A DNA stretch of 64,000 nucleotides from Xanthobacteraceae bacterium (GTDB lineage: Bacteria > Pseudomonadota > Alphaproteobacteria > Rhizobiales > Xanthobacteraceae), in contig JAQGJU010000099.1 in the NCBI GenBank assembly GCA_028290465.1, positions 1-64,000 on the forward strand, in the 5' to 3' direction. The notes under the pieces were generated by a model. It worked only from the letters and a program-made list of their open reading frames with translations. It did no database searches and was not told the origin of the DNA. Numbering within the stretch: the stretch's first letter is position 1; every line of letters begins with the position of its first letter. This document shows positions 46,305-56,727 of the stretch, one piece after another. The position numbers and the translations under genes are program-made.

Positions 46305-46411
46305 AAAACGCGCGCTCCACGAATATTGATGTCTCGACCGCCTTCCGGATCGGAAGTTTCGGTTCAGAACGGGTTGTCCCCGTGAGCGATGCGCATTTCA
46401 AGGAGCTCGCC

Positions 46412-46912
46412 ATGACGTTGCTCAGTAAGATCAAACAGACGACGCGGTTAAACGCGATGACCGTTCTGGGTGTCTGGCGCCCGTTCTACAGCCACACGGC
46501 GGCCGGGCGAGCACCGGCTAAGCGGGTGTTCGCGCTTGCAGCGACGATGGTCATGCTCGGCATGCTTCTGTGGATCTCAACCCCGCGAGTCGTGCTGTCG
46601 CAGGCCGCCGTCGGGCTTCTGAAGGTCGATGTCGCACTCGTCGACAAGGGCTACCGTCTCGGCAAGCTTATGGGTCAGACCGTGGTGAATGAGAAAAACG
46701 AGAAAATCGGCACGCTCGACGACATCGTCCTCGGCCAGGACCGTCGCATGTACGCCGTTTTGCAAGTCGGCGGCTTTCTCGGCATCGGCAGCCATCTCGT
46801 TGCCGTTCCGTATGACAGCCTGCAGATCGCCGATGCTGGAAAGAGGATCGAATTGTCCGGAGCGACGCAGGAGGAACTCAAGAAGCTGACGGAAGTCAAA
46901 TACCAAACTTAA
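46412..46912 (+). CDS. PRC-barrel domain protein, membrane anchored
   Basis: The 166-aa protein has one hydrophobic anchor (FALAATMVMLGMLLWIS, ~43-60) followed by a PRC-barrel domain (LMGQTVVNEKNEKIGTLDDI, VLQVGGFLGIGSHLVAVPYD). PRC-barrels are small beta domains found in stress and photosynthetic reaction-centre proteins. I chose ATG 46412, with AAGGAG eight bases upstream, over GTG 46382. Confidence 0.85.
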   Translation: MTLLSKIKQTTRLNAMTVLGVWRPFYSHTAAGRAPAKRVFALAATMVMLGMLLWISTPRVVLSQAAVGLLKVDVALVDKGYRLGKLMGQTVVNEKNEKIGTLDDIVLGQDRRMYAVLQVGGFLGIGSHLVAVPYDSLQIADAGKRIELSGATQEELKKLTEVKYQT

Positions 46913-46964
46913 CGCCTCACCTGGCCAGCCCCGAGGCAAGTGTGATCCCAGAGAGGACGGCACC

Positions 46965-47321
46965 ATGGCTAGAAAGCTTGAGAAATCGGACTGGCGCACC
47001 TATTTCGATTTTCTGTCCAAAGGACTCACCGGGAAGCGCGCCGAAATCGAAGTCGCCTCTCTCGAACTCGGCGATCAGATCGAGACGGAATATCTGCCGC
47101 TGATTGGGATCACCTACGATCCTAAGGACGACATTATCGAAGTGGCGCTCGAAGGGGTCGATCACCTGATCCCGAACCCACGCGAGGTGTATGTGGAACA
47201 AGAAGGCATGGTGCTATCGAGCGTTGAAATCATCGACGGGACGGGCGCCAAGCAGATCATCGTTCTCAAGGATCCATTGATGTTGTCGGCCCCGCCGCAA
47301 CCTGTGAAGAAGGCGGGATGA
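46965..47321 (+). CDS. DUF5335 family protein
   Basis: The 118-aa protein (KLEKSDWRTYFDFLSKGLTG, ASLELGDQIETEYLPLIGIT, DHLIPNPREVYVEQEG) matches DUF5335, a small soluble family often next to Hsp20 and BON genes in Rhizobiales and related soil bacteria. Its function is unknown. Its stop overlaps the next start by 4 bp. Confidence 0.82.
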   Translation: MARKLEKSDWRTYFDFLSKGLTGKRAEIEVASLELGDQIETEYLPLIGITYDPKDDIIEVALEGVDHLIPNPREVYVEQEGMVLSSVEIIDGTGAKQIIVLKDPLMLSAPPQPVKKAG

Positions 47322-47983
47322 TGCCTGGGCCGTCGGAAATCATCCTTGATCGTGCGCGTGTGCGCGAGGTTGCGGGTGTGTTCCATTCGGTCGAAACGCT
47401 CAAGGCAGCCGGCGCCGATCTGTTGCTCGCCGGCTTCGATCGCTCCGATGTAGATGTGATTGCGCCGCCGGACGAGGTGCGACGCAAGCTTGGGACTGGT
47501 TCAACCAACGTTCCGGCCGAGGAATTGGCCGATATACCAGGGGTCCCGCGCCAGCCATTTCTTGCCGAGGACGACATCAGGAACTTCAAGATCGTCGTCG
47601 CGAGCACGGTGGGTTCGCTGGCGGCGGGGCTCTCGGCGCTGTTCGTATTCCTGTCGGGCGGCACCACGATGCAAATCGGGATGGCCGCCATATTGGTCGG
47701 GCTTGCGGCTGGCGGCGTTGGCCTCGGGACGGCGCCGCGCTTCCTCGGCCATCCAATAAGTTTCCAAGGCCTTGCCCCCTCGGCGGAGGCGCGCTCCCTC
47801 ATTATGTGGGTTCGGGTCCGCTCCGACGAGCAGGAAAGCCAGGCGCGCGAGATCCTGCTGGCTCATGGAGCCGACGCCGTACGCGTGCATGAGATAGAGA
47901 TCGTCAAGACGCCGGAAGACTTGCCGCTGGGGTCACTTCGACCTGACCCGTGGTTCGGAAGCGAACGTCTTGGGCAGCCGTGA
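47318..47983 (+). CDS. Hypothetical two-TM stress-cluster protein
   Basis: The 221-aa protein has a soluble N-terminal part (FHSVETLKAAGADLLLAGFD), two hydrophobic segments at ~95-115 and ~120-140 (VASTVGSLAAGLSALFVF and IGMAAILVGLAAGGVGLG), and a C-terminal segment (IMWVRVRSDEQESQAREILL) that resembles the ferredoxin-like repeats of heat-induced YflT-type proteins. Not firmly recognised. It is translationally coupled to DUF5335. Confidence 0.72.
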   Translation: MMPGPSEIILDRARVREVAGVFHSVETLKAAGADLLLAGFDRSDVDVIAPPDEVRRKLGTGSTNVPAEELADIPGVPRQPFLAEDDIRNFKIVVASTVGSLAAGLSALFVFLSGGTTMQIGMAAILVGLAAGGVGLGTAPRFLGHPISFQGLAPSAEARSLIMWVRVRSDEQESQAREILLAHGADAVRVHEIEIVKTPEDLPLGSLRPDPWFGSERLGQP

Positions 47984-48172
47984 GGCCCGATCGGAACACG
48001 CCGAGAACCATATTGGAACGTGATCTCGGGTAGTGGGCTGAGTCGAAATAGGCTTTTGCCGTCCAGCCATATACGGCGCGCCGTCCTCCTGCAGAGGTCG
48101 CGCGCAATGAAATAACGCGGCCAAACACCTCGGTCGGTCGCTAAGGACCGTTTCGAGGCAAAAAACCTTCGG

Positions 48173-48198
48173 GAAAAATTGATGGCCGTCATGGCTGG
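48173..48198. promoter_or_regulatory. 26-bp conserved element, copy 2
   Basis: Second copy of the gaaaaattga-NN-gccgtcatggc element, 85-110 bp upstream of the BON-domain gene. The surrounding 48000-48282 holds no gene that I can support. Confidence 0.55.
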
Positions 48199-48282
48199 TC
48201 TCTGAGAGGCTCGCCTAGAGTTTCGCCTAAAGTTTCACACGCGCCGTCGCGCCATCAAGCACCAATTCATTCGGAGGCAACG

Positions 48283-48936
48283 ATGAAATCCGACAAGGAA
48301 ATCGAACGGGATGTGAAGGAAGAGCTTGAGTGGAACCCCGATCTTGATGCGACTGACATCGCCGTGTCGGTAAAGCAGGGCGTGGTTACGTTAGCCGGGT
48401 TCGTCAAGAGCTACACCGACAAGTATGAGGCCGAGGCAGCCGCGAAGCGTGTCGCCGGCGTTGTCGGAGTGGCGAACGATATCGAGGTACGACTCCCGAG
48501 CGTCGACGAGCGGCCCGATCCCGACATCGCGCGCAATGCCGTCGCAGCGATCAAAAGCCAGCTTCCGATCTCGTCGGAGCATATCAAGGTCATCGTCAAG
48601 CATGGCTGGGTGACGCTCGAAGGCCAAGTTGAATGGCAATACCAGAAGAATACCGCCGAGACTGCCGTGCGCCGGATCAAGGGCGTTAAGGGCGTCAGCA
48701 ACATGATCACCCTCAAGCCGCGCATCGTGCCTTCCGAGATCAGGAGGAAGATTCAGGAAGCTTTCAAGCGCAATGCCGAAGTCGACGCCAATCGCATTGA
48801 TGTCGAAACGGACGGCAGTGAGGTCGTCCTGAAGGGCACGGTACGGTCCTGGATCGAGCGCGAAGAAGCCGAGCGCGTCGCCTGGTCGGCGCCCGGCGTT
48901 ACCAAGGTAGAAGACCGGATTGTTGTGGCGCCGTGA
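48283..48936 (+). CDS. BON-domain protein (three BON repeats)
   Basis: The 217-aa protein has three BON domains at ~3-68, ~78-145 and ~148-215, each ending in a VANDIEVRL, VSNMITLKP or VEDRIVVAP strand. BON proteins (OsmY/Kbp-like) bind membranes or small ligands under osmotic stress. OsmY is periplasmic, but no signal peptide is visible here. A strong CGGAGG lies eight bases before ATG 48283. Confidence 0.88.
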   Translation: MKSDKEIERDVKEELEWNPDLDATDIAVSVKQGVVTLAGFVKSYTDKYEAEAAAKRVAGVVGVANDIEVRLPSVDERPDPDIARNAVAAIKSQLPISSEHIKVIVKHGWVTLEGQVEWQYQKNTAETAVRRIKGVKGVSNMITLKPRIVPSEIRRKIQEAFKRNAEVDANRIDVETDGSEVVLKGTVRSWIEREEAERVAWSAPGVTKVEDRIVVAP

Positions 48937-48990
48937 TGACGGGCGAGCGTCGCCAACCCGAGAGTTCGCAAGTAGCCAATGGAGACAGAT

Positions 48991-49482
48991 ATGAATCTGA
49001 GATCACTGGTTCCCTTCGGAAATGGCGGGACCCATGCGGCCCCGCCCGCAGCCATGTTCGGCTCGTTGCATCGCGAAATCGACCGCCTATTCGACGATTT
49101 CACGCGCGGCGGCCTCGGCGCGCTTGGGCCTATGGGTCAAGCCAATCTCATGCCCTCCATGGACGTGACCGAGACCGACAAAGAGATCGAAATCACCGCC
49201 GAATTGCCGGGACTTGAGCGCAAGGACGTTGAGATTTCGCTCGAAGATAATGTCCTCATGATCCGCGGCGAGAAGAAGGTCGAAGCCAAGGAGGAAGACA
49301 AGGACAAGAACTACCACGTGACTGAACGCAGCTATGGCGTGTTCTATCGCGTGATCCAGCTGCCTGCCGGCATAGATCCGACGAAGGTCCAGGCAACCAT
49401 GTCCAAGGGTGTCCTGAAGATCTCCATTCCGAAGCCAGCAGGGGCCCATCCGACGAAGATCGAGGTCAAGGAAGCCGCTTAA
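48991..49482 (+). CDS. Hsp20/alpha-crystallin family chaperone (2)
   Basis: The 163-aa protein has a complete alpha-crystallin domain (MDVTETDKEIEITAELPGLE, YHVTERSYGVFYRVIQLPAG) and a C-terminal ISIPKP motif like the oligomerising IXI. It is closer to canonical class A bacterial Hsp20s than copy 1. I chose ATG 48991 because GGAG lies six to seven bases upstream; ATG 48979 is the alternative. It is followed by dnaK. Confidence 0.92.
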   Translation: MNLRSLVPFGNGGTHAAPPAAMFGSLHREIDRLFDDFTRGGLGALGPMGQANLMPSMDVTETDKEIEITAELPGLERKDVEISLEDNVLMIRGEKKVEAKEEDKDKNYHVTERSYGVFYRVIQLPAGIDPTKVQATMSKGVLKISIPKPAGAHPTKIEVKEAA

Positions 49483-49624
49483 CTCCCGGCGGCGACCTTA
49501 TAGGACGTGCTCCCCGGCTTCTCCTCCTCCGGCAGTACGTCGCGGCATTCTTTCGCGCTGATCCATTCTTTCGCGCTGATCGAGGAATAGTCCTACATCG
49601 CGCAACGGCATCAGGAGCTCCATC

Positions 49625-51538
49625 ATGACCAAAGCGATCGGGATCGATCTCGGCACGACCAATTCCTGCGTTTCCGTGATGGAAGGCAGCAGTCCGAAGG
49701 TGATCGAGAACGCCGAAGGCGCGCGCACTACGCCCTCGATGGTGGCGTTCACAGACAGCGGAGAGGTTCTGGTCGGCCAGCCGGCGAAACGCCAGAGCAT
49801 CACCAATCCGGAAAACACGATCTTCGCCATTAAGCGCCTGATCGGCCGGCGCTACGACGATCCGGTGACGCAGAAGGACAAGGGCATGGTCCCCTACAAG
49901 ATCGTCGCCGGTCCCAACGGCGATGCCTGGGTCGAGGTGAAGGGCAAGAAGTACAGTCCGAGCCAGGTCAGCGCGTTCATCCTCACAAAGATGAAAGAGA
50001 CCGCGGAAGCCTATTTGGGCAGCAAGGTGACGCAGGCGGTTGTCACGGTTCCAGCCTACTTCAACGACGCACAACGCCAAGCCACCAAGGATGCGGGGCA
50101 AATTGCCGGACTGGAGGTGCTGCGCATCATCAACGAGCCGACAGCAGCTGCGCTGGCATACGGGCTGGAGAAGAAGGGAACCGGCAAGATATCCGTTTAT
50201 GACCTTGGCGGCGGTACCTTCGACATTTCGATTCTGGAGGTCGGCGAAGGCGTATACGAGGTGAAGGCGACGAACGGCGATACGTTCCTCGGCGGCGAAG
50301 ATTTCGACATGCGCATCGTCAACTATCTCGCCGATGAATTCCAGAAGGAGCAGGGCATCGACCTGCGCAAGGACCGCCTTGCGCTGCAGCGTCTCAAGGA
50401 CGCGGCCGAGAAGGCCAAGATCGAGCTCTCGAGCGCGACGCAGACCGAGGTGAATCTGCCTTTCATCACCGCCGACCAGAATGGCCCAAAGCACCTTACT
50501 ATCAAGCTTTCGCGTGCCAAGCTGGAATCTCTGGTCGACGATCTCATCCAAAGGACCGTTCCCCCGTGCAAGGCGGCGCTCAAGGATGCCGGTTTGCAGG
50601 CATCCGACATCAAGGAGGTCGTTCTGGTCGGCGGACAGACGCGCATGCCGAAGGTTCAGGAGGTCGTCCAGGGCCTGTACGGTCGCGAGCCGCATAAGGG
50701 CGTGAACCCCGACGAGGTCGTGGCGATCGGCGCTGCCGTCCAGGCCGGTGTTCTGCAAGGTGACGTGAAGGATGTGCTGCTGCTCGACGTCACCCCGCTC
50801 TCGCTCGGACTAGAGACCTTGGGCGGCGTGATGACCAAGCTGATCGAGCGTAACACCACGATCCCGACCAAGAAGAGTCAGACCTTCTCGACCGCGGAAG
50901 ACAATCAAACGGCCGTCACTGTTCGCGTGTTCCAGGGTGAACGCGAGATGGCGGCCGACAACAAGCTGCTCGGACAGTTCGACCTCGTCGGCATTCCGCC
51001 GGCACCGCGTGGACTTCCGCAGATCGAGGTGACATTCGACATTGATGCGAACGGCATCGTCAACGTCTCGGCCAAGGACAAGGCAAGCGGCAAGGAACAG
51101 ACGATCCGCATCCAGGCCTCCGGCGGGCTCACCGAGGCCGATATCCAGCGAATGGTCAAGGAAGCCGAAGCCCATGCGGAGGAGGACAAGCGGCGCAAGG
51201 AACTGGTCGAGGTGCGCAATCAGGCGGATGCGATCATTTACACCACCGAGAAGATCTTGAAGGAGGCCACGGCGCCTGTTCCGCCTGACATCAGGAGTGA
51301 AGTCGAACAGTCTGTGGCGGCGCTCAAGGAAGCCATCAAGGGTGAAGACGTGCAGCGCATTCACCAGGCGACGCAGCGCGTGACGCAGGTCTCATCGCGC
51401 CTGACCGAGGCCATCAGCCACGCCTCGGCGGCGGAGAGCGCCAGTTCCAGCGCCGGTCCGGCCGGCGAAGGTGAGCCCCACGTCGTGGACGCGGAATTCG
51501 AGGACGTCAACGACCGCAGCAAACGCAAGGCCGGATAG
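49625..51538 (+). CDS. dnaK: DnaK (Hsp70) chaperone
   Basis: The 637-aa protein is complete: [17 protein letters not shown] phosphate loop, [29 protein letters not shown], the [12 protein letters not shown] linker, the substrate domain and a VVDAEFEDV-containing tail. It binds and releases unfolded proteins with GrpE and a J protein. No dnaJ with zinc fingers is adjacent; the J partner here is CbpA. It may be a second, stress-locus copy of DnaK. Confidence 0.96.
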   Translation: MTKAIGIDLGTTNSCVSVMEGSSPKVIENAEGARTTPSMVAFTDSGEVLVGQPAKRQSITNPENTIFAIKRLIGRRYDDPVTQKDKGMVPYKIVAGPNGDAWVEVKGKKYSPSQVSAFILTKMKETAEAYLGSKVTQAVVTVPAYFNDAQRQATKDAGQIAGLEVLRIINEPTAAALAYGLEKKGTGKISVYDLGGGTFDISILEVGEGVYEVKATNGDTFLGGEDFDMRIVNYLADEFQKEQGIDLRKDRLALQRLKDAAEKAKIELSSATQTEVNLPFITADQNGPKHLTIKLSRAKLESLVDDLIQRTVPPCKAALKDAGLQASDIKEVVLVGGQTRMPKVQEVVQGLYGREPHKGVNPDEVVAIGAAVQAGVLQGDVKDVLLLDVTPLSLGLETLGGVMTKLIERNTTIPTKKSQTFSTAEDNQTAVTVRVFQGEREMAADNKLLGQFDLVGIPPAPRGLPQIEVTFDIDANGIVNVSAKDKASGKEQTIRIQASGGLTEADIQRMVKEAEAHAEEDKRRKELVEVRNQADAIIYTTEKILKEATAPVPPDIRSEVEQSVAALKEAIKGEDVQRIHQATQRVTQVSSRLTEAISHASAAESASSSAGPAGEGEPHVVDAEFEDVNDRSKRKAG

Positions 51539-51589
51539 CGGGGTCTGCGGCCGCAGTCCACGGGTCATGGTAACGCCTGGAGATGAGCG

Positions 51590-54175
51590 ATGCAGATCGA
51601 GAAATATACGGACCGTCTCAAATCGCTGATTCAATCTGCGCAGACGCTTGCGTTGCGCAGCGGTCACCAACAGTTCACGCCGCTGCATGTCTTGAAGGCA
51701 TTGCTTGACGATGAGGACAGGCTCGCCGCCAACCTGATCGACGCTTCGGGTGCGGCGGCGGCGCTGGTCGCCCAAGCGGTCGATCGGGAACTAGCCAAGT
51801 TACCAAAAGTGGAAGGCGGCGGGGCCGGCCAGATCTATATGGCGCCGGAGACCGCGCGTCTGTTCGACCAGGCCGAGCAGTTGGCCGAAAAGGCCGGGGA
51901 CTCGTTCGTCACCGTCGAGTACATGCTGCTCGCGCTTGCGCTTGCCAGCGGGCCTGCTGCGGACGTTCTCAAGCAGTCCGGCGTGACGGCACAAAATCTC
52001 AACAAGGCGATTGCCGATATCCGGCAGGGCCGCAAGGCCGAAACGGCCTCAGCCGAAGGCAGTTACGAGGCCCTGAAGAAGTACACGCGCGATTTCACCG
52101 AAGAGGCGCGTCAGGGCAAGCTGGACCCGGTGATCGGACGTGACGAGGAAATCCGCCGCACGATCCAAGTATTGTCGCGTCGCACCAAGAATAACCCCGT
52201 CCTGATCGGAGAACCTGGCGTCGGAAAAACCGCGATCGCCGAAGGCCTGGCGCAACGCATCGTCAATGGCGACGTGCCGGAGACCCTGAAGGATCGCCGC
52301 CTCCTGTCGCTCGATCTTGGTGCCTTGCTGGCGGGCGCAAAATATCGCGGAGACTTCGAGGAACGGCTGAAGGCCGTGCTTGAGGAGCTCAAAGCCGCCG
52401 GCGACGTCATCCTGTTCATCGACGAACTGCATACGCTGGTTGGCGCGGGCAAGGCCGAAGGCTCAATGGATGCCTCGAATATGCTCAAACCCGCGCTCGC
52501 ACGCGGCGAGTTGCATTGCGTCGGCGCGACCACGCTCGACGAGTACCGCAAGAACATCGAGAAGGACGCGGCGCTTGCCCGCCGCTTTCAGCCGGTGTTC
52601 GTCGGCGAGCCGACCGTGGAAGAAACGATTTCGATCCTGCGCGGGCTGAAGGAGAAGTACGAGCTGCATCACGGTGTCCGCATCACCGACAGCGCGATCG
52701 TTGTCGCAGCCACGCTATCGAACCGCTATATCACCGACCGGTTCCTGCCCGACAAGGCGATAGACCTGATCGACGAGGCGGCGAGCCGGCTGCGCATGGA
52801 GGTTGAATCCAAGCCCGAGGAGATCGACGAACTCGATCGCCGCATCATCCAGCTCAAGATCGAGCGCGAGGCGCTCAAGCAGGAGACGGATCAGGCCTCA
52901 AAGGACCGTCTCAAGAACCTTGAGCAGGAGCTTGCCAACCTGGAACAACGCTCGGCCGAGCTGACCGCGAAGTGGAAGGCCGAAAAGGAGAAGCTTGACG
53001 AAGTCAAACGCGTGCAGGAGCAACTCGATCAGGCGCGTAGCGAGCTCGAAATAGCCCAACGGCGCGGCGACCTGCAGCGCGCCGGCGAACTGCTCTACTC
53101 AGTCATCCCGCAGCTTGAACGTCGGCTCGCGGATGCCGCCAAGGTCGGCAGCCAGATGCTTAAGCAGGAGGTCACTGCCGAGGATGTGGCCGCAGTCGTG
53201 TCGCGCTGGACAGGCATTCCGCTCGACCGGATGATGGAGGGCGAACGCGAGAAACTGCTTCACATCGAAGAGAAGCTGCGCGAACGCGTGGTCGGCCAGG
53301 ATCACGCCATCACGGCCATCGCCGAAGCGGTGCGGCGCGCACGCGCAGGGCTGCAGGACCCCAACCGCCCCATTGGATCATTCCTGTTCCTGGGCCCGAC
53401 CGGCGTTGGAAAGACTGAGCTGTGCAAGGCTCTCGCGGGCTTTCTGTTCGACGACGAGCACGCGATGGTGCGTGTCGACATGTCCGAATACATGGAGCGG
53501 CATGCGGTAGCACGACTGATCGGCGCACCGCCCGGCTATGTCGGCTATGAAGAGGGCGGCTCGCTCACCGAGGCGGTACGCCGGCGGCCATATCAGGTCA
53601 TTCTGTTCGATGAAGTCGAGAAGGCACACAACGATGTCTTCAACATCCTGCTGCAGGTGCTCGACGATGGAAGGCTGACCGACGGCCAAGGACACACGGT
53701 GGATTTCCGGAACACCATCATCGTGCTCACGTCCAATCTTGGCTCCGAGTATCTTGCCGCGCTGCTCGAGGGCCAACCGGCGGAGGCTGCGCGCGATCAG
53801 GTCATGGAAGTCGTGCGCCGCTCTTTCCGGCCGGAATTCCTCAACCGGCTCGACGAGATCATCCTGTTCAACCGGCTCGGCCGCACTGAGATGAGGCGGA
53901 TCGTCGATATTCAGCTCAAGCACCTTCAACACCTGCTCGAAGACCGCAAGATAACGCTCGAGATCGATGAACAAGCCAAAACCTGGCTTGGCAATACCGG
54001 CTACGATCCGGTGTACGGCGCGCGGCCATTGAAGCGTGTCATTCAGAAGGAATTGCAGAACCCGCTCGCCAGGATGCTGCTGTCCAGCGCGCTCAAGGAT
54101 GGAGACACCGTCCAGGTTTCGGTACAGGACGGCCGGATCGCCATCAACGGCAACAAGCTCGCCGCGGCCGCTTAA
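51590..54175 (+). CDS. clpB: ClpB disaggregase
   Basis: The 861-aa protein has the Clp N-domain, NBD1 with [17 protein letters not shown], the coiled-coil middle domain (~400-525, with [20 protein letters not shown]) and NBD2 with [14 protein letters not shown]. The long middle domain identifies ClpB rather than ClpA/C, and no ClpP-binding loop is evident. It extracts proteins from aggregates with DnaK. It is 51 bp after dnaK. In tLST loci the related ClpK is the main heat-resistance factor. Confidence 0.96.
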   Translation: MQIEKYTDRLKSLIQSAQTLALRSGHQQFTPLHVLKALLDDEDRLAANLIDASGAAAALVAQAVDRELAKLPKVEGGGAGQIYMAPETARLFDQAEQLAEKAGDSFVTVEYMLLALALASGPAADVLKQSGVTAQNLNKAIADIRQGRKAETASAEGSYEALKKYTRDFTEEARQGKLDPVIGRDEEIRRTIQVLSRRTKNNPVLIGEPGVGKTAIAEGLAQRIVNGDVPETLKDRRLLSLDLGALLAGAKYRGDFEERLKAVLEELKAAGDVILFIDELHTLVGAGKAEGSMDASNMLKPALARGELHCVGATTLDEYRKNIEKDAALARRFQPVFVGEPTVEETISILRGLKEKYELHHGVRITDSAIVVAATLSNRYITDRFLPDKAIDLIDEAASRLRMEVESKPEEIDELDRRIIQLKIEREALKQETDQASKDRLKNLEQELANLEQRSAELTAKWKAEKEKLDEVKRVQEQLDQARSELEIAQRRGDLQRAGELLYSVIPQLERRLADAAKVGSQMLKQEVTAEDVAAVVSRWTGIPLDRMMEGEREKLLHIEEKLRERVVGQDHAITAIAEAVRRARAGLQDPNRPIGSFLFLGPTGVGKTELCKALAGFLFDDEHAMVRVDMSEYMERHAVARLIGAPPGYVGYEEGGSLTEAVRRRPYQVILFDEVEKAHNDVFNILLQVLDDGRLTDGQGHTVDFRNTIIVLTSNLGSEYLAALLEGQPAEAARDQVMEVVRRSFRPEFLNRLDEIILFNRLGRTEMRRIVDIQLKHLQHLLEDRKITLEIDEQAKTWLGNTGYDPVYGARPLKRVIQKELQNPLARMLLSSALKDGDTVQVSVQDGRIAINGNKLAAAA

Positions 54176-54192
54176 CCGGATGAGGCCGAGAC

Positions 54193-54759
54193 ATGCCACA
54201 ACGCATGCATAGTACCGAAGACGAGGTCGTGGCGGTTGAGGCCGTCGATCCCGGAACCCTGCTGGCCGAGAACCAATCCCTTCGCGACAGGTTGCTGCGC
54301 GCCCTGGCGGACGCCGAGAATACACGCCGGCGGGCGGAGCGTTTCGCCGACGACGCGCGGCAGTACGCCATCGCGAATTTCGCACGTGAAATGCTGAGCG
54401 TCGCCGACAATCTGCGCCGCGCGATCGCGGCCGCCGAGAGCCGCCCAGCCGGGTCCAATTCGGATGCGGGCCTGCTCGAGGGCGTGCGGTCGACCGAGCG
54501 GATGCTGATGCAGGCGCTGGAGCGCTTCGGCGTGAGTAAAATGGACGCCTTGGGCAAGCCGTTCGAACCCTCGCTGCACGAGGCCGTGATGGAGATCGAC
54601 GATCCGGAGCGCCCGCCCGGAACCGTCGCCGAGGTGCTCGAGGACGGCTATACGATCTACGATCGGCTGCTTCGTCCCGCCCGCGTCGCCGTTGTGAAAC
54701 AGCGGGCGGAATCACCGTCGCTCGATGACGAAATGCAGCGGCGCAACCACCAGCCATGA
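54193..54759 (+). CDS. grpE: GrpE nucleotide-exchange factor
   Basis: The 188-aa protein has a coiled-coil N-terminal half (ENQSLRDRLLRALADAENTR) and a beta domain with the GrpE signature (PFEPSLHEAVMEIDDPERPP, VLEDGYTIYDRLLRPARVAV). It releases ADP from DnaK. It lies 17 bp after clpB and before cbpA, so a chaperone operon is likely. Confidence 0.94.
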   Translation: MPQRMHSTEDEVVAVEAVDPGTLLAENQSLRDRLLRALADAENTRRRAERFADDARQYAIANFAREMLSVADNLRRAIAAAESRPAGSNSDAGLLEGVRSTERMLMQALERFGVSKMDALGKPFEPSLHEAVMEIDDPERPPGTVAEVLEDGYTIYDRLLRPARVAVVKQRAESPSLDDEMQRRNHQP

Positions 54760-54771
54760 TCGGGTGACATT

Positions 54772-55677
54772 ATGGCTGCCGATCCATATAGCACGTTGGG
54801 CGTCAAGAAAGACGCCTCGCCGGACGAAATCCAGAAGGCCTACCGCAAACTCGCGAAAAAGCTGCATCCAGATCTCAATCCGGGCAACAAGCAGGCCGAG
54901 GAGCGGTTCAAGGATGTCGCGGCCGCCTATGACCTGCTCGGCGACCAGGACAAGCGCGGGCGCTTCGATCGCGGCGAGATCGACGCGTCGGGGCAGGAGC
55001 GGCCACGCCAGCGTTACTATCGGGATTTCGCGGATGCGGCCTCGCCATACTCAAGCGACGCCGGCTTTGCGGATTTCGCCGGCGACGACATCCTTTCGGA
55101 AATTTTCGGCCGGCAAGGCCGCGGCACTGTCCGCATGCGCGGGCCGGACGTGCATTATCGGCTTGAGCTTGATTTCCTTGACGCCATCAATGGCGGCAAA
55201 CAGCAGATCACGCTCCCGGATGGTTCCACGCTCGACGTCACGATCCCACCGGGCATCTCCAACGGCACAGTCCTGCGTCTGCGCGGCAAGGGAAGGCCGG
55301 GCATCGGTGGAGGGCCGCCGGGCGACGCGCTAGTTGAGGTCGAAGTTCGCCCGCATCCGGTGTTCCAGCGCAAGGGCGACGACATCCACGTCGAGATGCC
55401 GATCCCGCTGCGCGATGCCGTGCTCGGCGGCAAGGTGGCCGTGCCGACGCCCACCGGAACCGTCACCATGACGATTCCGAAGTGGTCCAACACCGGCACG
55501 GTGCTGCGTCTCAAGGGGCGCGGCGTGCCGCGGCCGGGCGGTGCCCGGGGAGACGAGTACGTCACGCTCAAAGTCATGCTTCCGAAGAACCGCGATCCTG
55601 AACTCGAAAAGCTGATCGCCCAATGGGCATCGACTGACGATGGCACCGGCGGCCGGCGCCATGCCATGGGAGCATGA
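54772..55677 (+). CDS. cbpA: CbpA-type DnaJ co-chaperone
   Basis: The 301-aa protein has a J domain with the HPD motif (YRKLAKKLHPDLNPGNKQAE), a G/F-like segment, and two beta-rich C-terminal domains (GPDVHYRLELDFLDAINGG, ...GDDIHVEMPIPLRDAVLGG). It lacks the CXXCXGXG zinc-finger region of DnaJ, which identifies it as CbpA/DnaJ class II. Its stop overlaps the CbpM start. Confidence 0.94.
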   Translation: MAADPYSTLGVKKDASPDEIQKAYRKLAKKLHPDLNPGNKQAEERFKDVAAAYDLLGDQDKRGRFDRGEIDASGQERPRQRYYRDFADAASPYSSDAGFADFAGDDILSEIFGRQGRGTVRMRGPDVHYRLELDFLDAINGGKQQITLPDGSTLDVTIPPGISNGTVLRLRGKGRPGIGGGPPGDALVEVEVRPHPVFQRKGDDIHVEMPIPLRDAVLGGKVAVPTPTGTVTMTIPKWSNTGTVLRLKGRGVPRPGGARGDEYVTLKVMLPKNRDPELEKLIAQWASTDDGTGGRRHAMGA

Positions 55678-55958
55678 CGATGGAGACGCGTGAATTCCTG
55701 ATGACCGTCCATATCAGAACCGACGTCCTGGACGCCTGGATCGAAGCCGGCTGGTTGACGCCGCTGCACGACGGGGAGGGCAGTTCGTTTTCCGAGATTG
55801 ACGTCGCGCGCGCGCAATTGATCCGCGACCTGCGGGACATGGGCGTGAACGACGAAGCTATTCCGATCATCCTCGATCTGATTGACCAAATGCACGGCCT
55901 GCGCCGCACGCTGCGCATGTTGCTCTCGGAGGCTGCGTCGGCCGAGAGGGCACACTGA
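55674..55958 (+). CDS. cbpM: CbpM-like chaperone modulator
   Basis: The 94-aa protein (VHIRTDVLDAWIEAGWLTPL, VARAQLIRDLRDMGVNDEAI, LDLIDQMHGLRRTLRMLL) matches CbpM, the MerR-like regulator that binds CbpA's J domain and inhibits it. It overlaps cbpA by 4 bp, which supports the pair. Confidence 0.9.
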   Translation: MTMETREFLMTVHIRTDVLDAWIEAGWLTPLHDGEGSSFSEIDVARAQLIRDLRDMGVNDEAIPIILDLIDQMHGLRRTLRMLLSEAASAERAH

Positions 55959-55959
55959 C

Positions 55960-56700
55960 ATGTTCCCGATCCGCAACACGGTGCCGACCCGCTATCCAGC
56001 GGTGGTGACCTGGTCGCTGATCCTGGCGAACTGCTTTGTATTCTTCATCCAGCTCGGCCTGCGGCCCGGCGAACTTGAGGAATTCCTGTTCCGCTTCGCG
56101 CTTATCCCGGCGCGATACTTCTTGCCCCTGGTTTACGGCGAGGTTCCATTTACGCTGCTCGATTATCTGCCCTTCTTCACCATGATGTTCCTGCATAGCG
56201 GCTGGCTGCATCTCATTTTCAATATCTGGATGCTGTGGCTGTTCGGTCCGACGATCGAGGATCGGCTTGGTCACGGTGCCTATCTGGCGTTCTATGTCGT
56301 CTGCGGTATCGCGGCCGCGATCACGCATGCGGTCTTCAATGCAACCTCCCTGGTGCCGGCCCTTGGCGCCTCGGGAGCGATCGCAGGCGTGCTCGGCTGC
56401 TATGTGCGTCTCTTTCCGCTCGCACGCGTCGTCGTGCTGGTGCCGATCATCTTCATTCCGCTGTTTTTTGAGGTGCCTGCGCTGGTGTTCGTCGGCATCT
56501 GGGCCATCCTGCAAGTGTTGCAGGGCGCGGCGGAACTGCTGATGCCGTCGAACGGTGGCGGCGTCGCCTGGTGGGCCCATATCGGGGGATTCCTGGCGGG
56601 GCTGACGCTCGGTCCCGTGCTGCGACGTCCCGAGCGGACGTATCGCGCCTACTATCCCGATGAAGGCATTCTCGGCTTCGACCCCTCAGGTCGCCCATGA
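55960..56700 (+). CDS. Rhomboid-family intramembrane serine protease
   Basis: The 246-aa protein has about six or seven TM segments. The rhomboid motifs are present: HSGWLHLIFNIWMLWLFG, the catalytic Ser in GASGAIAGVLG, and the His in WWAHIGGFLAG. It starts two bases after the CbpM stop and ends the chaperone operon. It cleaves membrane proteins within the bilayer; its target here is unknown. Confidence 0.92.
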   Translation: MFPIRNTVPTRYPAVVTWSLILANCFVFFIQLGLRPGELEEFLFRFALIPARYFLPLVYGEVPFTLLDYLPFFTMMFLHSGWLHLIFNIWMLWLFGPTIEDRLGHGAYLAFYVVCGIAAAITHAVFNATSLVPALGASGAIAGVLGCYVRLFPLARVVVLVPIIFIPLFFEVPALVFVGIWAILQVLQGAAELLMPSNGGGVAWWAHIGGFLAGLTLGPVLRRPERTYRAYYPDEGILGFDPSGRP

Positions 56701-56727
56701 ACCGCTGCTCACGCGAGGAGGCTCGTC

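Noticed and set aside
49466-50758. 430-aa minus-strand frame opposite dnaK
   Set aside because: Long antisense frames opposite dnaK are a known codon-bias artefact; no motifs are seen.
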